From contig NZ_JACVAJ010000001.1 of NCBI RefSeq assembly GCF_014851815.1, positions 558,001-622,000 on the forward strand: a stretch of DNA of 64,000 nt, read 5' to 3'. Shown piece after piece: positions 49,299-58,123 of the stretch. The DNA comes from Pseudoxanthomonas sp. PXM01 (GTDB lineage: Bacteria > Pseudomonadota > Gammaproteobacteria > Xanthomonadales > Xanthomonadaceae). A program made the translations under genes and the position numbers. Each line of letters starts with the position of its first letter. The stretch's first letter is position 1. Below the pieces are notes generated by a model, which had not been told where the DNA came from, ran no database searches, and worked only from the letters and a program-made list of their open reading frames with translations.

Positions 49299-49571
49299 TC
49301 ATTCTTCCTCAGGTTCCTGACTGTCCGGCAATTCCTCGGCACCGTCGGGAACATCGCGTTCTTCCGAGCCATCCGGCGTAGCGATCATGCAGAACATGGT
49401 TGCGCGACCATCCAGCAGCCTGTTCAGTGCGGTCGCGTCCTGACCGCGCAATGCAAGGCGTTCGGCAGGCGCGAGCGCATCCCCTTCTGCAGTATCCAGC
49501 AACTCCAGCGGTACCCGGCCAAACGCGGCCGAGGCCCCCATCTTCTCAAGCATTCCAATTACGACCGACAC
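49299..49571 (-). CDS. Putative split-borosin precursor peptide
   Basis: This 90-residue protein has no signal peptide. I chose GTG 49571 because GGGGGAGA lies about 6-13 bases upstream; ATG 49553 would give 84 residues without a good ribosome binding site. Residues 7-55 are probably helical (MLEKMGASAAFGRVPLELL, LALRGQDATALNRLLDG), like the binding domain of the SonA precursor. Residues 57-66 (ATMFCMIATP) are the candidate methylated core, followed by an acidic tail ending QEPEEE. It lies downstream of the methyltransferase. The assignment is inferred from context and layout, not from a database. Confidence 0.75.
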   Translation of the reverse strand: MSVVIGMLEKMGASAAFGRVPLELLDTAEGDALAPAERLALRGQDATALNRLLDGRATMFCMIATPDGSEERDVPDGAEELPDSQEPEEE

Positions 49572-49767
49572 AGGTAGTCTCCCCCAAAAGGCTGTTGATT
49601 TTCCGCGGCCAAGCCGATAAACCGATGACCGGTTCCCCGCCGGCACAGGCCGCCTGCCAGGACGACGGCCAACTCACAGCCCCGCCCGGATGCCGAAGAT
49701 AGCCTCTTTTGGCGACCACCTCTACCCAAGTCCTGGCCCCGAGGGGCAAATCTGGCCTGCGGGTGGT

Positions 49768-50550
49768 CTATCCGGCTTCAAGCACCTTCAGCCGGTCGAG
49801 CATGGCCTGATTGGGGCGCATCGGGCCCGTGGGCGGAATCACCAAGGTCGTCGCGGGAGTGAGATCGGCGGACAACAGCGCCTCCAACGACATGCGATCG
49901 GCCCTCGGCGACGATATTGGCAGCGTCGCGGCTTCGTAAGCGATGACTTCGTGGGAGGGTCCGTAGGACGGGGTCAGCAGCTCAAGCAGCAATGCGCGGT
50001 GGGGCGCCCCGGTAGACGTTCTGGACACGCTGCGGTCGCCAACGACACCAATCTGCCACAGCACAAGATACGCCGTGGGATCGAACACACGCTGGTAAAG
50101 AAGGAACTGGCTTGCCTCGTAGTGCTGACAACCCACGTTACCGGGATCTATCCCCAGGTCCGCATACAGACAATCTTCGGCCGACACTGCAGCCTCCATC
50201 ACCGCATCGAACCCTTCCGCGCGCGCCTGCGCGATGGCCCGGTGCGGAACCTGAGCGAAGACGCCCGGGTGGCCGTAGAACGCACCGCAGACACGGTGCC
50301 CGGCGCGCACCTCAGCCATCATCGCGTCGATCATCTGGCGGTACGTCTCCGTCCTCGCCTTACCCTCGGCGTAGAAAGGCTGCAGGCTACGCACATCGGG
50401 ATGCATTTCCTGCACCCACAGTTCGACCACAGGGTCTGAAACGGACAGGAAGACGACATCCGCCTGTTCGATGTAGTTGCGCGACCGTGGCGCCAAGTGC
50501 GCCCCCAATGTCATCCCCAGGCCCACGCAGGCCAAGCTTCCCGATTTCAT
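49768..50550 (-). CDS. Borosin-type alpha-N-methyltransferase (split, SonM/OphMA-like)
   Basis: This 260-residue protein has the tetrapyrrole-methylase fold: ACVGLGMTLGAHLAPRSRNY at the start and FYGHPGVFAQVPHRAI near residue 91 for S-adenosylmethionine binding. VSAEDCLYADLGIDPGNVGC is close to the OphMA sequence as I recall it. Y60, R66, Y70 and Y92 lie where OphMA has catalytic Tyr66, Arg72, Tyr76 and Tyr98, with a constant offset of six; OphMA Tyr63 is Gln57 here. There is no fused clasp or core, so it must act in trans. AGGAG precedes ATG 50550, which overlaps the GNAT stop. Confidence 0.88.
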   Translation of the reverse strand: MKSGSLACVGLGMTLGAHLAPRSRNYIEQADVVFLSVSDPVVELWVQEMHPDVRSLQPFYAEGKARTETYRQMIDAMMAEVRAGHRVCGAFYGHPGVFAQVPHRAIAQARAEGFDAVMEAAVSAEDCLYADLGIDPGNVGCQHYEASQFLLYQRVFDPTAYLVLWQIGVVGDRSVSRTSTGAPHRALLLELLTPSYGPSHEVIAYEAATLPISSPRADRMSLEALLSADLTPATTLVIPPTGPMRPNQAMLDRLKVLEAG

Positions 50551-51125
50551 TCATTCTCCTCGGCGACGCACGGGGACGGACGCGACGACATCGCCCGCCA
50601 CCGCACCCATTCTTCGCGTGTCAGCCACCAGCGCTCCAGGCCATCGTCCGGATGAGCATCGGCGATCTTGTTGAATCCAATCTTGTACATCAAGCCGGCC
50701 GCGAACGTGTTCGTGGAGCGGTAACGAATCATCATGTGCGCGACAGTGGGTTCAGAGAACGCTACCTGCATGCCAAGCGGGAAGGCATGCCCTGAAATGC
50801 CGCGGCCCTGCCACTCGGGCAGGATCATGCCGCCGATCTCGACAACGTCCGCCTTCCTGCCCAATCCCAGCAGACCGGCGACCGCGCCATCCGGAGCGGC
50901 CGTGATGACCCAGCAACGATGACGCAATGCGGCCTCGAGGTTCGCCCTGCATGTCCTGTCGAACGCGACGCGCGCGGCCTCGCCGTCAAGGGGTGCACCT
51001 ACCTGCGCCATCATCACGGGATCGGTATAGACCGCCACGTACAGCTCGCGATCCCGCGCATCGAGCAGCCTCAGGCTGACACGTTCATTCTCCAGTCCGA
51101 ATGAACATTCGCGCGTATCAGGCAC
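50547..51125 (-). CDS. GNAT acetyltransferase (RimJ/RimL type)
   Basis: A 192-residue GNAT protein. RVSLRLLDARDRELYVAVYTDP is the typical RimL-like start, and IGGMILPEWQGRGISGHAF holds the acetyl-CoA loop Q-x-x-G-x-G-like pattern (QGRGIS). STNTFAAGLMYKIGFNKIA follows. The start is GTG 51125, which overlaps the end of trxC by eight bases; the stop overlaps the methyltransferase start (ATGA). In this place it could acetylate the peptide or simply be an operon companion. Confidence 0.88.
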   Translation of the reverse strand: MPDTRECSFGLENERVSLRLLDARDRELYVAVYTDPVMMAQVGAPLDGEAARVAFDRTCRANLEAALRHRCWVITAAPDGAVAGLLGLGRKADVVEIGGMILPEWQGRGISGHAFPLGMQVAFSEPTVAHMMIRYRSTNTFAAGLMYKIGFNKIADAHPDDGLERWWLTREEWVRWRAMSSRPSPCVAEENE

Positions 51126-51561
51126 CCACCTGTCCCCTCACCCACCGCACGATCCCCTCCGCCTGCATCGCACCGCTCTGCCGCGCGATCTCACGGCCGC
51201 CCTGCAGCAGCACCATCGTCGGGATGCTGCGGATGCCGAAGCGGTTGCCCAGTCCCGGGCTGGCGTCCGTGTCGACCTTGGCCAGGCGCATCGCCGGTTC
51301 CAGCACGCCTGCCGCGCGCTCGAAATGCGGCGCCATCTGCAGGCACGGACCGCACCACGGCGCCCAGAAATCGACCAGCAGCGGCAAGGTGCTGCGCAGT
51401 GCATGGCGATCGAAGTCCGCCTCGCCCAGCGCCAGCGGCACACCGGTGAACAACGCGTCGTGGCAGCGACCGCACTGCGGCGCCTCGGCCAGCCGCTCCA
51501 CCGGCACGCGGTTCATCGCGGCGCAGTGGGGGCAGGCTATCAGGTGGGCAACGAGGTCCAT
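51118..51561 (-). CDS. trxC: Thioredoxin 2
   Basis: A 147-residue TrxC with the N-terminal zinc-binding Cys pairs CPHC (10-13) and CGRC (30-33) and the thioredoxin active site WCGPC (69-73). It reduces protein disulfides and is often induced by oxidative stress. ATG 51561 is preferred to GTG 51567. It is the first gene of a tight minus-strand run (trxC, GNAT, methyltransferase, precursor). It may supply reducing power to the cluster or be merely adjacent. Confidence 0.93.
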   Translation of the reverse strand: MDLVAHLIACPHCAAMNRVPVERLAEAPQCGRCHDALFTGVPLALGEADFDRHALRSTLPLLVDFWAPWCGPCLQMAPHFERAAGVLEPAMRLAKVDTDASPGLGNRFGIRSIPTMVLLQGGREIARQSGAMQAEGIVRWVRGQVGA

Positions 51562-51649
51562 GCGCACATCCTAACGCCCGCAATGTGTCCATGCTGCATC
51601 GCCACAGCGCATAGACTGCCGCCATCGTCTCCGTCGGGAGGGCCGCCCC

Positions 51650-52735
51650 ATGATCGCCACCCTGTTGGCCGCCACGCTGGCCGTGGCCGGACTGGCGCCC
51701 CCGCCCGTCGCGCCCTCCGTTCCCGCCGCCCAACCGCCCACCCCGGCCGAGATCATGGCCCTGCCCGACCCGCTGCGGCAGCAGTTCCGCGCCAGGGTCC
51801 TGTCGACGCCGCGCGGTTCCGAGCAACGCCTGCGGCGGATGGTCGAGTTTCTGTTCTCGCCCGACGACCTGGGCATGAGCTACGACATCGACGCCAACCA
51901 CACGGTGTCCGAGGCCTACGCCACCCGCAAGGCGAACTGCCTCAGCTTCACCCTGCTGGCCATCGCGCTCGCGCGCGAAGCCGGCCTGCAGGCCTATGGC
52001 CAGCAAATCGACGAGACCCTGGCCTGGCGGCAGGAACAGGACACGCTCTACCGCACCCACCACGTCAATGCCGGCGTGCACATCCAGCGCCGCCAGCTGA
52101 CCGTCGACGTCGCCTGGGACCAGGTGATCGCGCGCAAGCCACCGCGCCAGATCAGCGACGCGCGCCTGCTGGTCCACTACTACAACAACCGCGCCGCCGA
52201 CCTGCTGGAAGCCGGCCGGCTGGACGACGCCCTGCGCTACGCCAGCGTGGCCAAGACGCTGGATCCCGCCTACGCCGTGACGTGGAGCAACACCGGCGTC
52301 CTGCACCTGCGCCATGGCGACCCGGTGCAGGCCGAACAGCATTACTTGCATGCGCTGCAGCTGAACCCGCAGGACCCCGGCGCCCTGTCCAACCTGGCCG
52401 CGCATTACCAGCGCACCGGCAACACCGCCGCCGCCGCACGCCTGCAGGCCCGCCTGGAGCGCGTGCAGGCCCTGGATCCGTTCCACCATTTCATGCAGGG
52501 CGTCCGGCACGAGCGCGAAGGCTATTTCGAACGGGCCGTCCGCGACTACCGGCAGGCGATCAAGCTGTTCCCGGACGAACACCGCTTCCATTTCGGCCTG
52601 GCGCGCGTGTACTTCCAGATGGGCGACAACCGCCGGGCAGGCAAGGCGCTGGCGCGTGCCGAACGTCTCGCCGAAGGCGACAACCGCAAGCTCTACCACG
52701 CCAAGCTGGACGCCCTGCGCCGCCTCTCACGCTGA
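51650..52735 (+). CDS. Transglutaminase-like TPR protein, exported
   Basis: A 361-residue protein with a short signal peptide. Residues about 75-165 resemble a transglutaminase-like domain: KANCLSFTLLAIALAREAG would carry the Cys, and HVNAGVHIQRRQLTVDVAW would carry the His and Asp. Residues about 170-360 are TPR units (ALRYASVAKTLDPAYAVTWS, QAEQHYLHALQLNPQDPGAL, AVRDYRQAIKLFPDEHRF). Similar proteins occur beside diverse operons; their role is unknown. GGGAGG precedes ATG 51650. It diverges from trxC. Confidence 0.82.
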   Translation: MIATLLAATLAVAGLAPPPVAPSVPAAQPPTPAEIMALPDPLRQQFRARVLSTPRGSEQRLRRMVEFLFSPDDLGMSYDIDANHTVSEAYATRKANCLSFTLLAIALAREAGLQAYGQQIDETLAWRQEQDTLYRTHHVNAGVHIQRRQLTVDVAWDQVIARKPPRQISDARLLVHYYNNRAADLLEAGRLDDALRYASVAKTLDPAYAVTWSNTGVLHLRHGDPVQAEQHYLHALQLNPQDPGALSNLAAHYQRTGNTAAAARLQARLERVQALDPFHHFMQGVRHEREGYFERAVRDYRQAIKLFPDEHRFHFGLARVYFQMGDNRRAGKALARAERLAEGDNRKLYHAKLDALRRLSR

Positions 52736-52745
52736 GCGCCTTCGC

Positions 52746-55220
52746 TCAGGGCGCCGCCGCCGACCTCGCCGGCGCATCCGTCGCGCCCAAGTGCTTCTGC
52801 AGGAAGCCGGCCACGGCCGTCCAGGATTTCTCCTCGTTCTCCTGCGAGTCGAAGCCGTGACCTTCCTTCTCGAACACCAAGCCGACGGCGGGATGTCCGC
52901 CCAGGCGCAGCATGCGCGCGAGCCGGCGACTGTGTTCGTAGTCCACCCGCTCGTCTTCCAGGCCATGGATCAACATCACCGGCGTGCGGATGCGCGCGTA
53001 CTGGTAAAGCGGCGAGGTCTCCTGCATCCGCGCCAGGTCGGTGTGCGGATTGCCGATGGTCTTCTCCATGTGCTCGCGCGTCTTGGCGCGCCTGGCCGAA
53101 TCGCTGGCGGTGAAGAACAGCACGCGATCGCTGACGCCTGAAATCGACACCGCGCACCGGAAGCGGTCGGGCCATCGCACCGCGGCGACCAGCGAGGAGT
53201 AACCACCGTAGCTGGCGCCCACCATGCACATGCGCGCCGGATCGAGGGGATAGCGCGCCAGGGCGTGCTGGAGCGCGGCCTCGATGTCGTCCTCGATCAC
53301 CGTGCCGTGGCCGCGGTAACCGCCCTCGCGGAACGCTTTTCCGTACCCCTCCGAGCCGCGGAAATTGACCTGCAGTACTGCGTAGCCCAATGACGCGATG
53401 AACTGCACGTCGCGGTCGAAATGCAGGCTGTCGGCCACGCCGATCGGCCCGCCGTGGGGCATCACCACCAGGGGACGCTTGCCCGGCCCCGCCGGCAGCG
53501 TCAGGAAGGCATCGATCTTCGTGCCGTCGGCGTGCTTGACCTGCAGGACTTCCGCCGGGGCGAAGCGCAGCTCGGCGAGCGACGGCGCGAAGTCGTCGAT
53601 CAGCGACACCTGGCCACCGGCCGCATCCAGGTGGAACAGCTGCGGCGGATGGTCCGGGCCATCGACACTGAGCACCACATGGCGGCCGTCGCGGTTTCGG
53701 TCGAGTACCTGCACCAGCCTGCCCGGGAAGGCCTTCTGCAGCAGGCCTTCCATGTGCACGTCATCCGACTGGAAGTAGTGGCTGACGATCCTGCCGCTTT
53801 CGTAGTACTGCACGCCGATGGGCACACGCCGGGCGTCGAACAGCACCCTGCGCACATCCTGGCCCGGCCGCGTGAACAGCGTCCGCGTCACTGCCTTCTT
53901 CGCCAGGTCGTACTCGACCAGGTCGCGCTGGCCGCGATCCTTTTCGGTGAAGCCGTAGACCACGGCGGCATCGTGCGACAGCGCGACGGGATCGAAGTCC
54001 ATGTCCTCGTTCAGCGCAAGGACCTGCCGGTACTCGCCTTCTTCCTTGCGCAGCAACACGTAACCATCGTCCTTGCGGGCCATCACCAACCGCAGCCGGC
54101 CGAACCCGTCCGTGAACCAGCCCACGTCATCCGTCAAACCCTGGTTGACGCGATCGCGATAGATGAACCGGAACGCATCCACCGACTGCTGGCTCCCGAT
54201 CGGAAGCCGGTGCACCATCGGCTCGCCCTGGTTGGAGTAGCTGGCGAACAGGATGTGGGCCGGGTCGGCGGGCAATGGATCCACGATCACGCCATCGCGC
54301 GGCAGCTTGATCTGCGTGTAGCGACGGTTGCCGGCATCGTCCCGGTCGACGCGCACCACCGTGACCATCTGCAGTCCTCTCGGCTTGTCGATGGTCAGCA
54401 GCAGCAGATCGTCGCTGGCCCATTCCATCCGGTCGAACGCCAGTGCGCTTTTTGCGAGCCTCGACACCTTGCCCGCCTTCAGATCGACGAGATCCACGCC
54501 CCAGTCGTCCTTGCCTTCGTGCACATGCAGCGCCAGCAGCGTGCCGGTGGGGTTGATGCTGGCTTCCAGGATGCGGTCCCGCTTGAACAGCGTGGCCACC
54601 GGCAGCGGCAATGCGGATGGCGCCGGCGGTTCGCCGAGGTCGGCAGTGGTGTCCTGCGTCCCGGTCGCCTGCACCGCCTTGTAGAAGGCCGGGAACGGAT
54701 CCGGATAGCGTCCGGTGAACTCGAACGGGTAAGCCGCGTAGATCGCGGCATGCTCCTCCCGCAGCCAGTCGATCGCGGCCAACGCGCGATTGGCCATGGC
54801 AAACTGCGCGCGCCAGACCGAGGTGGGCCGGAACAGCAGGTCACCCGGGTAGGTGATCCGCCCGGCCTCGACCTTGAAACGGAAATCCTCGTCGTCGGCC
54901 AGCTTGTAGCTGTAGCCGTGGATCATCTGCAGTTCGCGCCAGCCGTAGGCACCGGCGGGCACCGCGTACAGGCGGAAGCTGCGACCGGCCTTCAGCTGGC
55001 GCATCGCGCCCGAGCCGAAGATCTTGCCGTCGCGGTTCATGCGTACGGAGTACACCGGCACCGGCGTATCCACCGCCATCAGCACCAGCCCCTCGCCCGC
55101 CTTCAACGCCGGCGCACTGCCGGGCTCGACCTCGCGCATGCTGGCCTGCGCGGCGAACGCGGACAGGCCCAGCAGGAAAACCAGCATCGCGACACCGCGA
55201 CGCCATACCGGACGCTCCAT
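52746..55220 (-). CDS. S9-family prolyl oligopeptidase
   Basis: An 824-residue exported peptidase (signal peptide ending AQA). The N-terminal beta-propeller spans about 30-560, and the alpha/beta-hydrolase domain follows. The nucleophile Ser is in VGASYGGYSSLVAA (about residue 660), the acid in HGLEDERV and the His in KEGHGF. VMPHGGP is the oxyanion region. It cleaves short peptides, often after proline. ATG 55220 is preferred to the longer frame to 55289. Confidence 0.92.
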   Translation of the reverse strand: MERPVWRRGVAMLVFLLGLSAFAAQASMREVEPGSAPALKAGEGLVLMAVDTPVPVYSVRMNRDGKIFGSGAMRQLKAGRSFRLYAVPAGAYGWRELQMIHGYSYKLADDEDFRFKVEAGRITYPGDLLFRPTSVWRAQFAMANRALAAIDWLREEHAAIYAAYPFEFTGRYPDPFPAFYKAVQATGTQDTTADLGEPPAPSALPLPVATLFKRDRILEASINPTGTLLALHVHEGKDDWGVDLVDLKAGKVSRLAKSALAFDRMEWASDDLLLLTIDKPRGLQMVTVVRVDRDDAGNRRYTQIKLPRDGVIVDPLPADPAHILFASYSNQGEPMVHRLPIGSQQSVDAFRFIYRDRVNQGLTDDVGWFTDGFGRLRLVMARKDDGYVLLRKEEGEYRQVLALNEDMDFDPVALSHDAAVVYGFTEKDRGQRDLVEYDLAKKAVTRTLFTRPGQDVRRVLFDARRVPIGVQYYESGRIVSHYFQSDDVHMEGLLQKAFPGRLVQVLDRNRDGRHVVLSVDGPDHPPQLFHLDAAGGQVSLIDDFAPSLAELRFAPAEVLQVKHADGTKIDAFLTLPAGPGKRPLVVMPHGGPIGVADSLHFDRDVQFIASLGYAVLQVNFRGSEGYGKAFREGGYRGHGTVIEDDIEAALQHALARYPLDPARMCMVGASYGGYSSLVAAVRWPDRFRCAVSISGVSDRVLFFTASDSARRAKTREHMEKTIGNPHTDLARMQETSPLYQYARIRTPVMLIHGLEDERVDYEHSRRLARMLRLGGHPAVGLVFEKEGHGFDSQENEEKSWTAVAGFLQKHLGATDAPARSAAAP

Positions 55221-55290
55221 CACCCCTCCCCTGTCTGTCCTCACGCGATCCCCATCGCGCCGCCATGTTAGCGCCTCGACGCGCGCCACA

Positions 55291-55881
55291 TCAGCCCAGC
55301 GGCCACTCGCCCAGCTTGTCGTAGTCGGCCTCGCCCTCGATGCTCTGCAGCAGGTGGACGGCCTGCGGGTGCAGGACCATCGGCGCCACGTCGACCGGCG
55401 CGGTGCGCGGCGGCACGTAGGCCAGCGTCAGGTGCGGAACGAAGCTGCGTCCCACGTGCTGCTTGAAGCCGGCCCGCAACAGGCGCTGCTGCAGATTGCG
55501 CCAGAAAGCGACGACGGCAGGCGACGGCGCCAGCGCAGCCAGCGTCAATGCCGGGTTTTTCGGATTGCCCAGGCACAGCAGGTGGTCGAGGGTGATGCCG
55601 ACCGGTTCCAGCTGCCAGTCCTGCATCGCATCGCGCGCCGTGCGCACCATGTCCTCGCGCGGGCCATCGCTCTCGCCGAGGAAATGCAGCGTCAGGTGGT
55701 AGCGCTCGGGATGCACCCAGCGCGCCTGCGGGAAGGCGGCCTTGAGGTCTTCCGCGCGATGCCGCAGGCCTTCGCGCTCGCCCGCCGAGGGCACCAGCGC
55801 GAAGAACAGCCGGTGCAGCCGGCCCGGCTGCGGGCCGCCGAACAGGTCGCCTTGCGAGGTGGGAGCGGAACGGGAGGACAT
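55291..55881 (-). CDS. thpR: RNA 2',3'-cyclic phosphodiesterase (2H phosphoesterase)
   Basis: A 196-residue LigT/ThpR protein. The two HxT motifs are YHLTLHFLGE (about residue 62) and FVPHLTLAYVP (about residue 149), the hallmark of 2H phosphoesterases. ThpR opens 2',3'-cyclic phosphates in RNA and ligates tRNA halves in vitro. It is on the minus strand between the S9 and M13 peptidase genes with 70 and 118 bases of spacing. Confidence 0.93.
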   Translation of the reverse strand: MSSRSAPTSQGDLFGGPQPGRLHRLFFALVPSAGEREGLRHRAEDLKAAFPQARWVHPERYHLTLHFLGESDGPREDMVRTARDAMQDWQLEPVGITLDHLLCLGNPKNPALTLAALAPSPAVVAFWRNLQQRLLRAGFKQHVGRSFVPHLTLAYVPPRTAPVDVAPMVLHPQAVHLLQSIEGEADYDKLGEWPLG

Positions 55882-55999
55882 GGCGCGGGGGCGTGGAACA
55901 ACCCCCGCATCATCGGTGTGACGCCGTCACCATGCAACCCTGCGGCGTTCGCCTCGCCCGGCAGGCGCGCATGCACGCCTGCCGGTGGAGGTCAGCGGA

Positions 56000-58123
56000 T
56001 CACCAGATCCGCACGCGATCCTGCGGGGCGATGTACAGCGGATCGCCCTGCTTGATGCCGAACGCGTCGTACCACGCATCGATGTTGCGCAGCGGTGCGA
56101 ACGCGCGGATGTGCCCCGGCGAGTGCGTGCCGTTGACCAGTTGCTGGCGCAGCGCATCATCGCGCCACAGCGTGCGCCAGATCTGGCCCCAGCCCATGAA
56201 GAAGCGCTGGTCGCCGGTGAAGCCATCGATCACCGGCGCGGGCTTGCCGCCCAGCGAACGGTGGTAGGCCTCCAGGGCGATGGTCAGGCCGCCGAGGTCG
56301 CCGATGTTCTCGCCCATCGCCACGCGCCCGTTGATGTGCATGCCGGGCAACGGCGCAAAGGTGTAGGCCTCGTACTGCGCACCGAGCTTGGCGGCCTGCA
56401 CTTCGAACTTGGCCGCGTCGTCGGCCGTCCACCAGTCGCGCAGCACACCCTTGCCGTCGGACTTGCGCCCCTGGTCGTCGAAACCGTGGATGATCTCGTG
56501 GCCGATCACGCCGCCGATGCCGCCGTAGTTCACCGCAGGATCGGCATCGGGATCGAAGAACGGCGGCTGCAGGATGGCGGCCGGGAACACGATCTCGTTC
56601 TTCACCGAGTTGTAGTACGCGTTGACCGTCTGCGGGGTCATGCCCCACTCGCCCTTGTCCACCGGCTGGCCGATGCGCGCGCGGCGGTAGTCCCACTCGA
56701 ACTGGCCGGCACGCTGCGCGTTGCCGAACAGGTCGCCGTTCTTGACCACCAGGGCGCTGTAGTCGCGGTACTTGTCGGGATGGCCGATCTTCAGGCCGAA
56801 CCCGGCCAGCTTGGCGTGCGCCTCGGCCTTGGTGGCCGGACTCATCCACGCCAGCGTGTCCAGGCGCGCGCCCATCGCCGCCTTCACGTTGGCGACCAGC
56901 GCATCCATCTTCGCTTTCGCGTCAGGCGGGAAATACAGCGTGACGTAGTCGCGGCCGATCGCCTCGCCCATCGCCGATTCCGCGAAGGACACGCCGCGCT
57001 TCCAGCGCTCGCGCTGCTGCGGCTGGCCGGACAGGAACTTGTCGCGGAATTCATACTGCGCGACCGAGAAGTCCTTCGACAGCAGCGGCGCCGCATTGTC
57101 GGCGGCATGGAACGCCTGCCAGGCCTGCAGCGTGGCCACGTCCGCTTCACCGAAGATCGCGGCGATCTTCGGGATGGCGGAATCCTGGCGGATCACCACG
57201 CGGCCCGCGCCATCGACGCCCGCGGCCTTGAAGAACGAGGCCCAGGGGAAGCCAGGCGAGGTCGTCGCGAACGCCGTCATTTCCAGCGGGTTATAGGTCT
57301 TGTCGCGGTTGCGGCTTTCAGCACGCGTCCAGTGCGCGTCCGCGATGCGGGTCTCCAGCGCCAGGATCGCCTTCGCGTTCTCCTGCGGCTTGGCCCAGCC
57401 TGCCAACTGCAGCATCTGCGCGATGTAGGCCTCGTAACGCTCGCGCTGCGGCTTGAAGTTGTCGCGCAGGTACATCTCGCGATCGCCCAGGCCCAGGCCG
57501 CCCTGGCTCAGGTACAGCGTGTAGCGGTCGGGGTCCTTCTGATCGTCACTGACACCCAGATTGAAGAAACTGTCGAAGAAGCCGCCGCGCTGACCCATCA
57601 GGCGCGCCACGGCGTCCTTGTCCTTCGCTGCGCGGATCTCGGCCAGGACCGGCTGCAGCGGCTTGGCGCCCAGCGCATCGATGGCCTGCTCGTCCATGAA
57701 GCCGCGGTACAGCGCGGCGATCTTGGCCGGGTCGCCCCCGGTGGCCGGATCGCCCAGCGCGTAGCCTTCGACCAGCACGCGCAGGCGCGCCTCGGACAGG
57801 TCGCGCAGGATGGCGAAACCGCCGTAACTGGAGCGATCGGCCGGAATCGGCGTGGTATCGGCCCAGGTGCCGCTGACATAGCGGAAGAAATCGGTGCCGG
57901 GCTTGGCCTGGCGGTCCATGCCGGCGGTATCCAGGCCCCAACTGCCGAAGCGCTTGGCGGCGATCGTCGTTCCGGCCGCCGCGGCCCCACCGGCGTCGGG
58001 TTCGGCGAACAGCGACTGCAGCGTGCAGCCGTCATCCAGGCAGCCATGGTCTTCGTGGGCCGCCAGCGGGGCGGCAGCGGCGAGGGCCAGCAGCGTGGCG
58101 GCGGACAGCAGGGTCTTCTTCAA
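56000..58123 (-). CDS. M13-family metallopeptidase (neprilysin-like)
   Basis: A 707-residue exported zinc peptidase. The start is TTG 58123: GGAG lies 7 bases upstream, and the result MKKTLLSAATLLALAA is a good signal peptide. No ATG or GTG lies nearby. The zinc motif HExxH is in VIGHEIIHGFDDQG near residue 540 and the third ligand in ENIGDLGG. NAYYNSVKNEIVFPAAILQPPF and CTLQSLFAEPDAGG are also as in PepO. The open minus-strand frame continuing to 60298 is not coding. Confidence 0.92.
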   Translation of the reverse strand: MKKTLLSAATLLALAAAAPLAAHEDHGCLDDGCTLQSLFAEPDAGGAAAAGTTIAAKRFGSWGLDTAGMDRQAKPGTDFFRYVSGTWADTTPIPADRSSYGGFAILRDLSEARLRVLVEGYALGDPATGGDPAKIAALYRGFMDEQAIDALGAKPLQPVLAEIRAAKDKDAVARLMGQRGGFFDSFFNLGVSDDQKDPDRYTLYLSQGGLGLGDREMYLRDNFKPQRERYEAYIAQMLQLAGWAKPQENAKAILALETRIADAHWTRAESRNRDKTYNPLEMTAFATTSPGFPWASFFKAAGVDGAGRVVIRQDSAIPKIAAIFGEADVATLQAWQAFHAADNAAPLLSKDFSVAQYEFRDKFLSGQPQQRERWKRGVSFAESAMGEAIGRDYVTLYFPPDAKAKMDALVANVKAAMGARLDTLAWMSPATKAEAHAKLAGFGLKIGHPDKYRDYSALVVKNGDLFGNAQRAGQFEWDYRRARIGQPVDKGEWGMTPQTVNAYYNSVKNEIVFPAAILQPPFFDPDADPAVNYGGIGGVIGHEIIHGFDDQGRKSDGKGVLRDWWTADDAAKFEVQAAKLGAQYEAYTFAPLPGMHINGRVAMGENIGDLGGLTIALEAYHRSLGGKPAPVIDGFTGDQRFFMGWGQIWRTLWRDDALRQQLVNGTHSPGHIRAFAPLRNIDAWYDAFGIKQGDPLYIAPQDRVRIW

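Noticed and set aside
49546..49749. Second small gene in the spacer before the borosin precursor
   Set aside because: The frame has no ribosome binding site and overlaps the likely leader of the precursor gene. Composition is not like a leader peptide, and I saw no second core.
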